A stretch of 39,900 nt of DNA from Armatimonadota bacterium (GCA_030650495.1 JAUSEB010000161.1:1-39900); one strand, 5' to 3'. Positions 32,053 to 39,900 are shown, counted from the first letter of the stretch. Numbers and translations are program-made. Notes: generated from the letters alone by a model not told the origin.

Positions 32053-33852
32053 TCACGCTTCGACCGGCTCAACGAGCATATTCGAGAGAAACTCATCCCT
32101 ATCGAGAAACGGCCACATGTCCTCCAGCGGCTTCGAGACCATCGAGCCGTCTTCTTTCTTCATGGCGGCAACTCTGGGCGCGCGAGGCTCGTCAGGAATT
32201 ACCATTACATCGATTAAGCAGGGGCCTTCCGACCTTAACGCGCTTCGCACAGCTTTTCTGACGTCGTCTCCCGCCGATATGCGCATCGTGGGAATTCCGT
32301 ACGCCTCGGCTACCTTTACCATGTCGGGCAAGGTCAGCCCACTGGTCGCATCCGCACCGGTCAGCCGCCCAAAATAACCGGCCTGCGACGATCTGATCGA
32401 GGCATAGCCAGTGTTGTTGATAATGAAAAACTTTACCGGCAGGTTCAGCCGTTTCACTACTTCAAGTTCCTGAAGGTTCAACTGAAACCCGCCGTCGCCG
32501 TCTACGCACACCGTGCGCTTCCGGCCACTTGCCAGACACGCTCCTATCGCCGCGGGTTGGCAGAAACCCATAGCCCCTGTTCCCTTGTTGTGAAACACGC
32601 GCTGTCCGCGCTTTGCTTTGAAGGCAGTCAGGAATATCTCGGCGGCAAATCCCGAGTTGCCTGGCAGGACGACATCGCCTTCGGGTATCTCCTGCGACAG
32701 GATATCCGAGAACGCGTAGAGACTGAGGCCGTCTTTGGTGTCATAATGCTCGGGGAGCACAAACGGATAGCGCGCTCTCCAGTCCTTGCAGCGGTCAAGC
32801 CAAGCAGACCGGCTTACCGATGCCGGAGCATCTGATCTACCAAGCATTTCACGGATGAAAAGCCCCACATCGGCGGGCACAGGCACATCAATAATAGGCC
32901 CCAGCTTGCGGATTTCCGCTTCATCGATGTTCACCATTATCTTCTTGGCGGCTCTGGCAAGCCTTTCAGGAGCGTAGGCTATGAGGGCCATATCCATCCT
33001 TGCCCCAAGGATCAAGAGGCAGTCCGAGTTCTGCAAAGTGAAGTTCGAAGCTCTGGAAGCGATGCTTCCAGGCATGCCGAAACATAGGTCGTGCGATCCG
33101 GGGATCAGGTCAACCCCAAGCCTCGTGGTCAGCGCCGGTATTCCGTGCCTCTCGACAAGAGCAAGGAAATCATCTTGGGCTCCTGAAATGCGTATTCCAT
33201 TACCGGCCAATATGACCGGTCTTTCGGATTGTCGCAGCAGAGCAAGCGTCTGATCGACGGCTTGGTCCAACCTGATGGCGTCCGAACGCACGGGCAATTC
33301 ACCGGCGTCGAATCCCTTCAGTCGAGTCTCATCGATCTCCGCGGCCTGGACATCAAGTGGGACGTCGATCCATGCCGGTCCCGGTCGACCCGACTTCACG
33401 AGATGTAAAGCCTTTTCCAGATGGTATCGGATGCTGTCCGGCTCCATAATGGTGACCGCGTACTTGGTTATAGGCTTTACGATGGAGACAATGTCTATCT
33501 CCTGAACCCCAAGCTGCCTAATGCCCGTGCCGGACGCGATGTCGCTTCGCTTAACCTGGCCTGAAATGAATATGCATGGGGTGGAGTCCTGCCACGCCGC
33601 CACAACTCCGGTTACCGCATTTGTGCTCCCCGGCCCTGTGGTTACCAAAGCAACCCCCAGGTTGTTCGTAACGCGCGCGTACGCCTCGGCGGCGACGGCG
33701 CTGGCCTGCTCGTGAAGGTTGCATACGTAGTCCAGGTCGGGATTAGCGCCCAAAGAGTCCACCAGGTGCATGGCGCCGCCGCCAGGGAGCATAAAGACAT
33801 GCTTTACTCCCTGGCCGGCTATGAACTTGAAGATATAATCGGAGAGTTTCAT
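32053..33852 (-). CDS. Acetolactate synthase-like ThDP-dependent enzyme (YerE-like candidate)
   Basis: Thiamine-diphosphate enzyme of 599 residues with three domains: PYR (1-170), central Rossmann-type (190-335) and PP (355-555). The cofactor-activating glutamate is Glu48 in NLHEQASAVAAEAYAR. The PP-domain metal motif is GDG (452-454) with NN at 479-480, the right spacing. Acetolactate synthases and YerE share this layout. YerE transfers an acetyl unit from pyruvate to CDP-4-keto-3,6-dideoxyglucose in yersiniose synthesis. No regulatory ilvN gene or branched-chain pathway gene is present, while rfbF, rfbG, rfbH and a reductase-type SDR lie upstream in the same operon, so a sugar-branching role is more likely than amino acid synthesis. 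A role with the neighbouring NeuB-like gene is also possible. Confidence 0.82.
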   Translation of the reverse strand: MKLSDYIFKFIAGQGVKHVFMLPGGGAMHLVDSLGANPDLDYVCNLHEQASAVAAEAYARVTNNLGVALVTTGPGSTNAVTGVVAAWQDSTPCIFISGQVKRSDIASGTGIRQLGVQEIDIVSIVKPITKYAVTIMEPDSIRYHLEKALHLVKSGRPGPAWIDVPLDVQAAEIDETRLKGFDAGELPVRSDAIRLDQAVDQTLALLRQSERPVILAGNGIRISGAQDDFLALVERHGIPALTTRLGVDLIPGSHDLCFGMPGSIASRASNFTLQNSDCLLILGARMDMALIAYAPERLARAAKKIMVNIDEAEIRKLGPIIDVPVPADVGLFIREMLGRSDAPASVSRSAWLDRCKDWRARYPFVLPEHYDTKDGLSLYAFSDILSQEIPEGDVVLPGNSGFAAEIFLTAFKAKRGQRVFHNKGTGAMGFCQPAAIGACLASGRKRTVCVDGDGGFQLNLQELEVVKRLNLPVKFFIINNTGYASIRSSQAGYFGRLTGADATSGLTLPDMVKVAEAYGIPTMRISAGDDVRKAVRSALRSEGPCLIDVMVIPDEPRAPRVAAMKKEDGSMVSKPLEDMWPFLDRDEFLSNMLVEPVEA

Positions 33853-33872
33853 CCGCTACCGGTTTTCTTTAT

Positions 33873-34343
33873 TTATGTCTTGGACGATAGTATCATGTCG
33901 ATCACTTCTCGAACGGCGCCGTCTCCGCCACTACGCTGCGTTACAATATCAGCTATGCTTTTCACGCTGGTATGAGCGTTGGCGGGCGCCGCGACCAGGC
34001 CCGCTAGTTTCATCGCGGGAAGATCGTTTACATCATCACCCATGTAGCATATATGGGCCAAATCGATCCCATTTTTTTCCGCGAAACTTCGAAGCGCGGT
34101 GGCTTTGTCTTTGCAGCCTTTGTAGACATCGACTATGCCCATCTTACTTGCATAACGATCCACCTGATCGACATCCTCGCCGGATATGAGGGTGAAACGC
34201 ATGCCCGCTTTTATGCCTATGGAGACGCCCATCACATCCGTGAACGAGAAGCGTTTGTACTCCTCGCCGCCTGGCCCCCACCAGAAGGAGCCGTCCGTGA
34301 GCACGCCGTCGACATCCAGCGCCACCGCCTCTATTTTGATCAT
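33873..34343 (-). CDS. KdsC-type HAD phosphatase
   Basis: C0-type HAD phosphatase of 156 residues, the size of KDO-8-phosphate and KDN-9-phosphate phosphatases. The nucleophile and acid are Asp10 and Asp12 in DVDGVLTDG. Ser54 in LISGE is motif II, and GDDVNDLPAM (Asp103, Asp104) is motif IV. No cap domain is present; members of this group form tetramers. The gene overlaps the neuB-like stop by 4 bases (ATGA), so a synthase-phosphatase pair making a free 2-keto-3-deoxy sugar acid is strongly suggested, as known for KDN synthesis in Bacteroides. A CMP-activating enzyme is not in the window. Confidence 0.88.
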   Translation of the reverse strand: MIKIEAVALDVDGVLTDGSFWWGPGGEEYKRFSFTDVMGVSIGIKAGMRFTLISGEDVDQVDRYASKMGIVDVYKGCKDKATALRSFAEKNGIDLAHICYMGDDVNDLPAMKLAGLVAAPANAHTSVKSIADIVTQRSGGDGAVREVIDMILSSKT

Positions 34344-35215
34344 ACTTTCAGTCCGACACGGCGCAGCTTTTTCATGACGGACACTTCGCTCTCCATGACT
34401 CGTTTAACGCCGTCGCCCATTGCCTGCTCGGTCTGACGGATGTAGGAAACGAGATGGATGATGCCGTTGATTCCAAGAGACGCGGCTTGGTCCGATCCCC
34501 ACATCGCGCGGTCGAGAGTAATATGACGCTCAACCATGCATGATCCGAGCGCGACTGCCGCGACCGTGGAAGGAAGACCTGTTTCATGGCCGGAGTAGCC
34601 TATCGGCACACCATATCTCTCCCTAAGCTGGTTGATGGCCTGGAGGTTCAACTCTTTGTACTGAGCCGGATACGTGCTGCACGCGTGCAGAAGTATCAAA
34701 TCCTCTTTCCCGAGCGCTTCGATCGCGTGGTCGACTTCCTCTATGGAACTCATTCCCGTGCCCATGATGATCGGCTTGCCTTTCGCCTTTGTATATCGGA
34801 GCAGATTATCGTCCGTGAGAGAAGCCGATGCAATTTTGTAACACGGCGGGTTGAACTGATTGATGAAATCGACGGACTGTTCATCCCAGCAGGATGCGAA
34901 CCACGGTATTTTTTTCTCGCGGCAGTATCTGTCGATCTCTTTGTATTCGTCGAGGCCGAATTCAAGCCCTCGTTTCAGGTCGCCGTTAGTAGCGCCGAAC
35001 GGGCTCTCCCTCGGTCGCGACAATTCCTCTTCGGAGTATACGACTTCGATAGTTCGTTTCTGGAACTTCACGGCATCGCATCCCGACATAGCGGCCAGGT
35101 CGATCAGTCTCTTGGCTATATCGATGTCGCCGTTATGGTTGATACCTACCTCGGCGACAATATAGCAGGGCTGCCCAGGACCAACTTCTCTGGAGCCTAT
35201 CTGAACACTCTTCAT
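34340..35215 (-). CDS. neuB: NeuB-family sugar acid synthase lacking the SAF domain
   Basis: PEP-dependent aldol synthase of the sialic acid synthase family. The start at 35215 is supported by AAGGAGG 9 bases upstream; 12 extra in-frame codons cover the ribosome site. The 291-residue TIM barrel has VAEVGINHNGD, YKIASASLTDDN, GTGMSSIEEVD, HACSTYPA and IGYSGHETGL, all typical of NeuB. Standard NeuB proteins (about 345 residues) end in an antifreeze-like SAF domain that closes the partner's active site; here the chain stops after the barrel. It is translationally coupled to a KdsC-type phosphatase, so a phosphorylated product (KDN-9-P type) is likely. It has its own candidate promoter. Confidence 0.87.
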   Translation of the reverse strand: MKSVQIGSREVGPGQPCYIVAEVGINHNGDIDIAKRLIDLAAMSGCDAVKFQKRTIEVVYSEEELSRPRESPFGATNGDLKRGLEFGLDEYKEIDRYCREKKIPWFASCWDEQSVDFINQFNPPCYKIASASLTDDNLLRYTKAKGKPIIMGTGMSSIEEVDHAIEALGKEDLILLHACSTYPAQYKELNLQAINQLRERYGVPIGYSGHETGLPSTVAAVALGSCMVERHITLDRAMWGSDQAASLGINGIIHLVSYIRQTEQAMGDGVKRVMESEVSVMKKLRRVGLKV

Positions 35216-35318
35216 ACAGTCAATCCTCCTTATTTCATGAAGCGACAGCATTAAGCTGAGTAAACAACATCGGAATCTGCGCGAACTTTCGACGGAAACA
35301 GCAGCTCAACCAATATTC

Positions 35319-35327
35319 ATTATAGCA
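35319..35327 (-). promoter_or_regulatory. Extended -10 promoter upstream of neuB
   Basis: The minus strand reads TGCTATAAT, a perfect -10 with TG extension; TTGACC (35339-35344) lies only 14 bases upstream, too close for a standard -35. The transcript would have a leader of about 97 bases and carry neuB, the phosphatase, the ThDP gene and onward. It sits in the 125-base gap after the SDR gene. Confidence 0.6.
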
Positions 35328-35340
35328 TGCGCCATTAAGG

Positions 35341-36387
35341 TCAAAGATTATGTATTGATTTATTCCATGCCACAGTGCGGCGAATCGACTCTTCCAGGCC
35401 AATCCAGCAATCGAGCCCGAGTTCGGTCCGCGCCCTTTGCGTAGACGGCGCATACCGCGCCGGAGGAACGCCCGGCGCCGGCTGTTGAGCCACAACGACC
35501 TCTACGCCGGAGCCGAGGACATCCGCTACTTTACGCGCTAATCGCGCAATGGTGAGGCTGTCTTCGGAGCCTACATTATATTCTCGGCAAGTCGTTCCAT
35601 TTACTAAAATTGTCCATAACCATATTGCCAAATCGGCGGCGTAAAGATAAGACCGATAAGGCGTCCCGTCTCCGCTAACTTGGATCGGACCGCCTTTCAT
35701 CCCATCCCGGATGAAGTTGCCTATGGCGAAATGCGCGTCCAACGGCAGGTAAGGGCCTACGAAAGCAAAACCGCGAGCGATTTTCGTCTCTATCCCGTGT
35801 TCCTGCGCGTATATGGCGCAGAGCAACTCGGAGAACCGCTTTCCTTCGCCATAGACAGATCTAATATCCATGGTATTCGGCGAACCGGCATAGTCTTCCG
35901 AAACATGCGTAACGTCGGGCGGCTGTTTCCCATACACCGCGCCGGAGCTTGTCAGCAGAAATTTCTTTGCCCCACAATGGACGGCGAAATCCAGAACGCG
36001 CCTTGTCCCCTGGGTTATTGTGTCCATCTCACTTAGTAGGCTCTTATCCCCTGACTTCACGCCTGCTTCGGTCGCCGCGTGAATTATATGGGAAAATGCT
36101 CCTTGAGGAAAATCGAAGGAGCGAATATCGCCCGCCAGAAGCCGCACGGCGGCGTTCGAGGCCAGGCGCGGGGCCTTCTTTCTGAACGCTTCCGGGCTTC
36201 TTGTTAGGACTGTAACCTCCGCCCCAAGACCCAAGCGCTCATTGGCCCAGAGAAAGGACTCCAAAAGCCAGCATCCGAAGAATCCGGTCCCGCCCGTGAT
36301 AAACAGGCGCTTCCCTCGCAAATCTTCCCACACTTCTTGGGTGTGGCTTAAAACGTGATCGATATCCTCTGCTAAAAGGTTGATCAA
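35341..36387 (-). CDS. NAD(P)-dependent short-chain dehydrogenase, nucleotide-sugar reductase/epimerase type
   Basis: Extended SDR of 348 residues with NAD loop GGTGFFG (32-38), SSGAVYG (Ser147-148) and Tyr179-xxx-Lys183. A 25-residue N-terminal helix precedes the Rossmann fold (HVLSHTQEVWEDLRGKRLF), a feature of SDRs that recur beside rfbFGH in LPS loci. The start is a TTG (36385-36387) directly abutting the rfbH stop TAA, with GAGGG 6 bases upstream. It probably carries out a late step: reduction of a CDP-4-keto-3,6-dideoxyhexose (as RfbJ or RfbS) or of a 4-acetyl intermediate (as YerF). The sequence does not choose among these. Confidence 0.83.
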   Translation of the reverse strand: MINLLAEDIDHVLSHTQEVWEDLRGKRLFITGGTGFFGCWLLESFLWANERLGLGAEVTVLTRSPEAFRKKAPRLASNAAVRLLAGDIRSFDFPQGAFSHIIHAATEAGVKSGDKSLLSEMDTITQGTRRVLDFAVHCGAKKFLLTSSGAVYGKQPPDVTHVSEDYAGSPNTMDIRSVYGEGKRFSELLCAIYAQEHGIETKIARGFAFVGPYLPLDAHFAIGNFIRDGMKGGPIQVSGDGTPYRSYLYAADLAIWLWTILVNGTTCREYNVGSEDSLTIARLARKVADVLGSGVEVVVAQQPAPGVPPARYAPSTQRARTELGLDCWIGLEESIRRTVAWNKSIHNL

Positions 36388-37701
36388 TTACCGCCCTCGA
36401 CAAAACTCGCTGATGGTCGCAGCAACGTAATCCAGCATCTCTTGGGTCAAGCCGGGGAACACGCCTATCCAGAAGGATCGCTCCATTATCGCGCTGCTGC
36501 CGGAGAGGTCGCCTACTATGCGATATTCCACTTCTTTATACGCAGGCTGGCATACAAGGTTCCCTCCGAAAAGGAGCCGGCAGCCTATATTTCGCATATC
36601 GAGACGCCGCACCAGCTCATCACGCGTGAAGGGGGCCTCTGCACGGACTGTTATTGGGAAGCCGAACCAGCTTGGCTCCGTGTTTGGAGTCGCTTCCGGC
36701 AGGATTAAAAACTCCTCCAGGTCCTTTAGAGATTCACGGAGTATTTGGAAATTTCTCCTGCGCGTCTCGACAAATTCCGGCAGCTTTTGCAACTGGGCAA
36801 GACCGACCGCCGCCTGCATATCAGTAGCCTTCAGATTGTAACCTATGTGGGAATACGTGTATTTGTGGTCGTAACCATGCGGCAGTTCGCCCAGTTTCCA
36901 CTCGAAGCGCCTGGCGCAGGTGTTGTCTTTGCCGGGATCACACCAGCAGTCGCGTCCCCAATCCCTGAACGATTCCACCAGCGTCTTCAGCAGCGGCTGG
37001 TTCGTCAAAACGCAGCCACCCTCGCCCATCGTGATTTGGTGGGCGGGATAGAAGCTCGCCGTGGCCAGGTCGCCGAAAGTCCCTACTTTCTCTCCGCCAT
37101 AACTCGCTCCTACGGCGTCGCAGCAGTCCTCAATCAACCAAAGATCATGCTTGCGGGCAAAATCCGCCACGGCGTCGAGGTCGAATGGATTGCCAAGCAT
37201 ATGCGCGAAGATGACGGCGCGTGTGCGCTCCGAATACGCTTCTTCGATCTGTGTCACGTCCGCGTTGTATGTTGGAATAGTAGCGTCGACAAACACCGGA
37301 ACCAGTTGATTCTGGATGATGGGATTAACCGTTGTCGGGAAGCCGGCGGCTACTGTAATAACTTCATCGCCGGGCTTCAACCGGCGCTCGCCCAACTTGG
37401 GAGAAGTCAGACAAGATATCGCAAGCAGGTCGGCGGACGAACCTGAATTCACCAAAATCGAGTATTGCATTCCCATTGCGCGGGCAAATTCCGGCTCGAA
37501 TCTAGCGGCGAAACGACCAGTGGTCAACCAGAAATCTAGTGACGCGTCCACAAGATGCTGAAGCTCCGACGCGTCGAAGACTTTGCCGGAAACAGGCACA
37601 TGGGTCTTGCCCGGAACGAAGTCTTTTGCTGGAAAAGCAGCGCAGTAATACTCTGCCACCAGATCAAGTATCCGCGCGCGGAGGTCATCAGCTCTGGTCA
37701 T
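36388..37701 (-). CDS. rfbH: CDP-6-deoxy-4-hexulose 3-dehydrase E1 (PLP/PMP, 2Fe-2S)
   Basis: Removes the 3-OH of CDP-4-keto-6-deoxyglucose with PMP and a [2Fe-2S] cluster, giving a 3,6-dideoxy sugar. The start at 37701 lies 14 bases inside the rfbG end, with GAGGAG upstream, and yields 437 residues, the length of the characterised Yersinia enzyme. The usual PLP lysine is replaced by His221 ([12 protein letters not shown]), the family hallmark. The cluster pattern C-X57-C-X1-C-X7-C is intact at Cys194, Cys252, Cys254 and Cys262. Activity needs an E3 (RfbI-type) reductase to supply electrons, and none is encoded in the window. Upstream in-frame codons to 37776 lie in rfbG and are excluded. Confidence 0.93.
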   Translation of the reverse strand: MTRADDLRARILDLVAEYYCAAFPAKDFVPGKTHVPVSGKVFDASELQHLVDASLDFWLTTGRFAARFEPEFARAMGMQYSILVNSGSSADLLAISCLTSPKLGERRLKPGDEVITVAAGFPTTVNPIIQNQLVPVFVDATIPTYNADVTQIEEAYSERTRAVIFAHMLGNPFDLDAVADFARKHDLWLIEDCCDAVGASYGGEKVGTFGDLATASFYPAHQITMGEGGCVLTNQPLLKTLVESFRDWGRDCWCDPGKDNTCARRFEWKLGELPHGYDHKYTYSHIGYNLKATDMQAAVGLAQLQKLPEFVETRRRNFQILRESLKDLEEFLILPEATPNTEPSWFGFPITVRAEAPFTRDELVRRLDMRNIGCRLLFGGNLVCQPAYKEVEYRIVGDLSGSSAIMERSFWIGVFPGLTQEMLDYVAATISEFCRGR

Positions 37702-38683
37702 TGGCAAGAAACTCCTCATACCATACAATTGTCTGCCGCAGACTTTCTTCAAGCGTAAACAGTGGCGACCAACCAAGCATGTCTCTTGCCTTGGCCGCGC
37801 TGAGATATTGATGCCGTATCTCGTTACTGGCTTCGTTGCGGACGTCCGCCTGAAGGTCGGATTTCATCAAGGTTAGTATCCGCTGCACAAGTTCGAGAAC
37901 CGTGACCTGCAGCTCGTTCGAGAAGTTGAACGCTTCGCCTTTCAAGGCTGGATTAGCGGCAAGTTTCTCCGCCAACAGCATGTACGCGGCGGCTCCATCT
38001 TCCACATAGAAATAATCGCGAACGAACTGGCCGTCTGATCTAATCACCGGACGCTGTCCGCGAACGATGGAACGAATTGTGCCCGGAACTATGCGGTTCC
38101 AATTCATATCTCCGCCGCCATAAAAATTCCCGCAGCGGGTGATTGCGACCGGCAAGTCGAATGTGACGGCGTACGCGTGCGCGATTAGATCAGCGCACGA
38201 TTTGCTCACGTCATACGGATGTTGGCCTTGCAGAGGCGTATTCTCATCGTAAGGCAGGACCTCCTGGTCTCCGTAGGCTTTGTCTGATGACGCGACTACG
38301 ATCTGCTTGACTGTCGGGTTTCGCCTGCACGCCTCTAAGAGCGACCATGTCCCACCTATGTTGGATTCAAATGTGGAAACCGGATTGCGGTTGGCTATGC
38401 CGACTATGGTCTGCGCCGCAAGATGGATGACCGTGTCTATTTCGTATTCGGCCAGCGCTCTTTCGAGCAGCGTCCGGTCGCTTACGTCGCCGCGCACGAC
38501 TTTGACAAGTTCCATATCACCTGAGCGGACCATCTCGCTCTGCGGCACCCAGTCTCGCACCAGGCAAACGACATCCGCGCCCGCGGAGAGCAGGCGTTTC
38601 ACCAACCACCCGCCCACCAATCCGGTTGCGCCGGTTACAAAAGTGGGCCGGTCAAGCCAAAACGTGTCTACCATACTTTCCAT
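37688..38683 (-). CDS. rfbG: CDP-glucose 4,6-dehydratase
   Basis: NAD-dependent SDR of 331 residues that converts CDP-glucose to CDP-4-keto-6-deoxyglucose. The NAD loop is GATGLVG (18-24). SSDKAYG (132-138) and HPYDVSK (Tyr157, Lys161) are the dehydratase-specific forms with Asp-Lys in place of the usual Asp-Glu. [19 protein letters not shown] matches known CDP-glucose 4,6-dehydratases. The start overlaps the end of rfbF by 16 bases, with GGAG 7 bases upstream. The order rfbF-rfbG-rfbH is the conserved one. The product feeds RfbH. Confidence 0.92.
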   Translation of the reverse strand: MESMVDTFWLDRPTFVTGATGLVGGWLVKRLLSAGADVVCLVRDWVPQSEMVRSGDMELVKVVRGDVSDRTLLERALAEYEIDTVIHLAAQTIVGIANRNPVSTFESNIGGTWSLLEACRRNPTVKQIVVASSDKAYGDQEVLPYDENTPLQGQHPYDVSKSCADLIAHAYAVTFDLPVAITRCGNFYGGGDMNWNRIVPGTIRSIVRGQRPVIRSDGQFVRDYFYVEDGAAAYMLLAEKLAANPALKGEAFNFSNELQVTVLELVQRILTLMKSDLQADVRNEASNEIRHQYLSAAKARDMLGWSPLFTLEESLRQTIVWYEEFLANDQS

Positions 38684-39450
38684 GGGGCCGCTCCATTATC
38701 CCATAATTGGTTGAGATATAGATATTCGCGATATGTGTCCATCGCAAAGAAGAACCCTTCATGCTGATAAGCCATAAGCTGGCCGTCGCGTGCGAGCCGC
38801 TCCAGGGGATCACGCTCGAGAATGCAGCTCGGGTCAATGTCAAGATAATCGAATACTCGGCGGTTGAACACGAAGAAGCCGGCATTTGCCCAACTGTCGA
38901 GCCGCGGCTTCTCAGCGAAGCTCTCCACTTTTCCCGGCTTGCTGATTGTGAGAACGCCGAAGCGCGAAGATGGGCGCACGGAAGTCAGCGTCGCTATCTT
39001 TCCATGAGACTGATGGAATTTCAATAACTCAGTGATATTGACATCGCTGAGACCGTCACCGTACGTGACCATGAAGATATCGTCGTCGATATAGGGCTGG
39101 ATGCGTTTGACACGGGAACCGGTCATCGAGTCCGCGCCGGTGTCCGCTAAAGTCACCGAAAAGCCTTGCTCCGTGTGCGCTCCGTGGTATTCGATCCGGT
39201 TTTCGCAGCCGAGGCAAATGGTGAAGTCGTTGGTCATAGCTTCGTAGTTGAGGAAGTAGTCCTTTATCATCTCGCCTTTATAGCCAAGGCACAGGATGAA
39301 TTCGCAAAATCCGTAATGAGCGTACTGCTTTATTATGTGCCAGAGAATGGGACGATTGCCGACATCCACCAGTGGTTTTGGACGATATTCGGTCTCTTCC
39401 CGCAAACGGGTTCCTTGTCCGCCACACAGGATAACAACCTTAGCTCTCAT
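38668..39450 (-). CDS. rfbF: Glucose-1-phosphate cytidylyltransferase
   Basis: Makes CDP-glucose from glucose 1-phosphate and CTP. The 260-residue product has the pyrophosphorylase loop [30 protein letters not shown] (metal aspartate), RPSSRFGVL, and a C-terminal [18 protein letters not shown] typical of RfbF proteins. It is the first gene of the operon and is followed by rfbG with a 16-base overlap. The ATG (39450) has GGGAGA upstream. No convincing promoter is visible in the 150 bases above; a terminator-like hairpin of the opposite orientation lies at 39532-39555. Confidence 0.94.
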   Translation of the reverse strand: MRAKVVILCGGQGTRLREETEYRPKPLVDVGNRPILWHIIKQYAHYGFCEFILCLGYKGEMIKDYFLNYEAMTNDFTICLGCENRIEYHGAHTEQGFSVTLADTGADSMTGSRVKRIQPYIDDDIFMVTYGDGLSDVNITELLKFHQSHGKIATLTSVRPSSRFGVLTISKPGKVESFAEKPRLDSWANAGFFVFNRRVFDYLDIDPSCILERDPLERLARDGQLMAYQHEGFFFAMDTYREYLYLNQLWDNGAAPWKVW

Positions 39451-39531
39451 ATCGAAGTTCTCCCAGATTGCTTTTTTTCGCGTCTTGCCGGATGAGGTTT
39501 ACTTACATATACGCAACCTTGGCGGCTAGCG

Positions 39532-39555
39532 TGCCTGACATCAGGCAGATTTTTT
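39532..39555 (+). terminator. Terminator-like hairpin with T6 tail, plus orientation
   Basis: TGCCTG (39532-39537) pairs with CAGGCA (39542-39547), followed by GA and six Ts (39550-39555). This is the form of an intrinsic terminator on the plus strand, but no plus-strand gene precedes it. It could stop antisense transcripts entering from the rfb locus, or simply be a leader hairpin of rfbF. Confidence 0.4.
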
Positions 39556-39716
39556 GTCTAATTGTCACGGCCAATCATAAGTATCGGTTAGTTACAAGCC
39601 CTTCTATATGTTAACTCAAGATAATGCATAACACAACGCCAACGACAACTATTCAGAAATGCAGATGCTTCACCCCTGCGGGTTCACGACGATTTCCCCA
39701 CATTTGACAAGCGCCC

Positions 39717-39754
39717 GGGTTAGCTCGCGACACGGGTTAGTTCGGGTTAGTTCG
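39717..39754 (+). repeat. Three GGGTTAG(C/T)TCG direct repeats
   Basis: GGGTTAGCTCG (39717-39727) and GGGTTAGTTCG (39734-39744 and 39744-39754) are spaced 17 and 10 bases. The last two overlap by one base and form a 10-bp tandem. The order and spacing suggest binding sites for a protein or a transposase end. Confidence 0.6.
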
Positions 39755-39774
39755 CGGCGTGTCGAAGGTCTGGG

Positions 39775-39809
39775 ATTATGTCACCCCTAATCTGTCAGTG
39801 ATTTTGTCA
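39775..39809 (+). repeat. Three TGTCA-containing repeats, possible insertion sequence end
   Basis: ATTATGTCA (39775-39783), AATCTGTCA (39789-39797) and ATTTTGTCA (39801-39809) repeat at 14 and 12 bases. Reiterated TGTCA motifs of this kind are common at the ends of IS21/IS481-type elements. No transposase is inside the window, so this is a tentative call. Confidence 0.35.
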
Positions 39810-39900
39810 CAGCTGGCTTCCTCCAAGGGTGATCGGGCGCAGGTTTTCTGACGGTCCTAGGCTTAACTTCGACAACAAGCGAGTCCGTTTCCTGCCGCGA

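Larger units (their letters stand above)
39451..39900. other. Intergenic region at the window edge, no gene seen
   Basis: No supported gene in 450 bases. The left part should hold the promoter and leader of the rfbF operon. The right part has two sets of short direct repeats (39717-39754 and 39775-39809) and may be the edge of a mobile element or of the next gene's control region outside the window. Confidence 0.5.

Noticed and set aside
32053-33852. ilvB acetolactate synthase of branched-chain amino acid synthesis
   Set aside because: No ilvN, ilvC or other pathway gene is near, and the gene is embedded in a sugar operon. It stays possible until a phylogeny is made.
34586-35254. 222-residue open frame antisense to neuB, and similar long antisense frames at 36745-37446 and 27174-27929
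   Set aside because: No ribosome sites and no family motifs; the opposite strands carry clear conserved enzymes. They are by-products of codon bias.
36388-37701. Lack of a PLP-binding lysine in the DegT-like protein as a sign of a dead enzyme
   Set aside because: His in that position together with the four-cysteine pattern is the defining trait of RfbH/E1 dehydrases.
39521-39535. ops/JUMPstart-like GGCGGCTAGCGTGCC
   Set aside because: It has an extra base compared with the GGCGGTAG core, and it faces away from the rfb operon.

Overview
The window reads as chromosomal DNA of a diderm (Gram-negative type) bacterium from a little-studied group. The secreted multidomain proteins, the 348-residue DapA-like enzyme, the mraZ gene found away from division genes, and the C-rich intergenic hairpins remind me of Armatimonadota or Planctomycetota-type genomes. 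That placement is inference; there is no rRNA gene in the window to test it.

Left part, 1-9800, mostly plus strand. A DapA-family lyase/aldolase comes first, followed by an ECF sigma factor, a zinc-finger anti-sigma factor and an exported protein of unknown function. On the minus strand sits a two-gene unit: an unknown protein with two CxxC pairs, then mraZ. It has a near-consensus promoter and four 10-bp-spaced TGGTA-type boxes that look like a MraZ operator. A large exported clan-A glycoside hydrolase and a GT4 glycosyltransferase follow on the plus strand. Between them lies a 164-bp MITE-like element with 12-bp terminal inverted repeats and an exact 8-bp target duplication.

Middle, 9800-16030, minus strand. 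A 963-residue exported metallophosphoesterase stands alone. A tightly coupled trio follows (small YIDPGTG membrane protein, kinase-like/SAM methyltransferase, membrane sulfatase-fold protein) with 4-bp ATGA overlaps. A region without genes (16030-16556) separates this from the main locus.

Right part, 16557-39450, is one long minus-strand polysaccharide locus read from high to low coordinates. It starts with rfbF-rfbG-rfbH (CDP-4-keto-3,6-dideoxyhexose synthesis), then a short-chain dehydrogenase, a NeuB-family synthase without its SAF domain, a KdsC-type phosphatase and an acetolactate-synthase-like ThDP enzyme. After these come two FkbM methyltransferases in tandem, a DPM-type GT2, a GtrA protein, a GT39-type membrane glycosyltransferase and a Wzx-like flippase. 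A second promoter then serves a methyltransferase, a sugar nucleotidyltransferase, a GalE-like epimerase, GT2, GT4, gmhA, hddA, GT4 and another methyltransferase. Together the genes would make activated heptose, a CDP-3,6-dideoxyhexose (possibly branched, as in yersiniose) and a 2-keto sugar acid, assemble them on a lipid, and flip the product across the membrane.

The best leads are the YerE-like branched-sugar hypothesis, the MraZ-box operon that lacks rsmH, the IS66-type MITE, and three identical-type extended -10 promoters (TGnTATAAT), one of which implies a leaderless transcript. The last 450 bases hold direct repeats that may be the edge of a mobile element lying outside the window.
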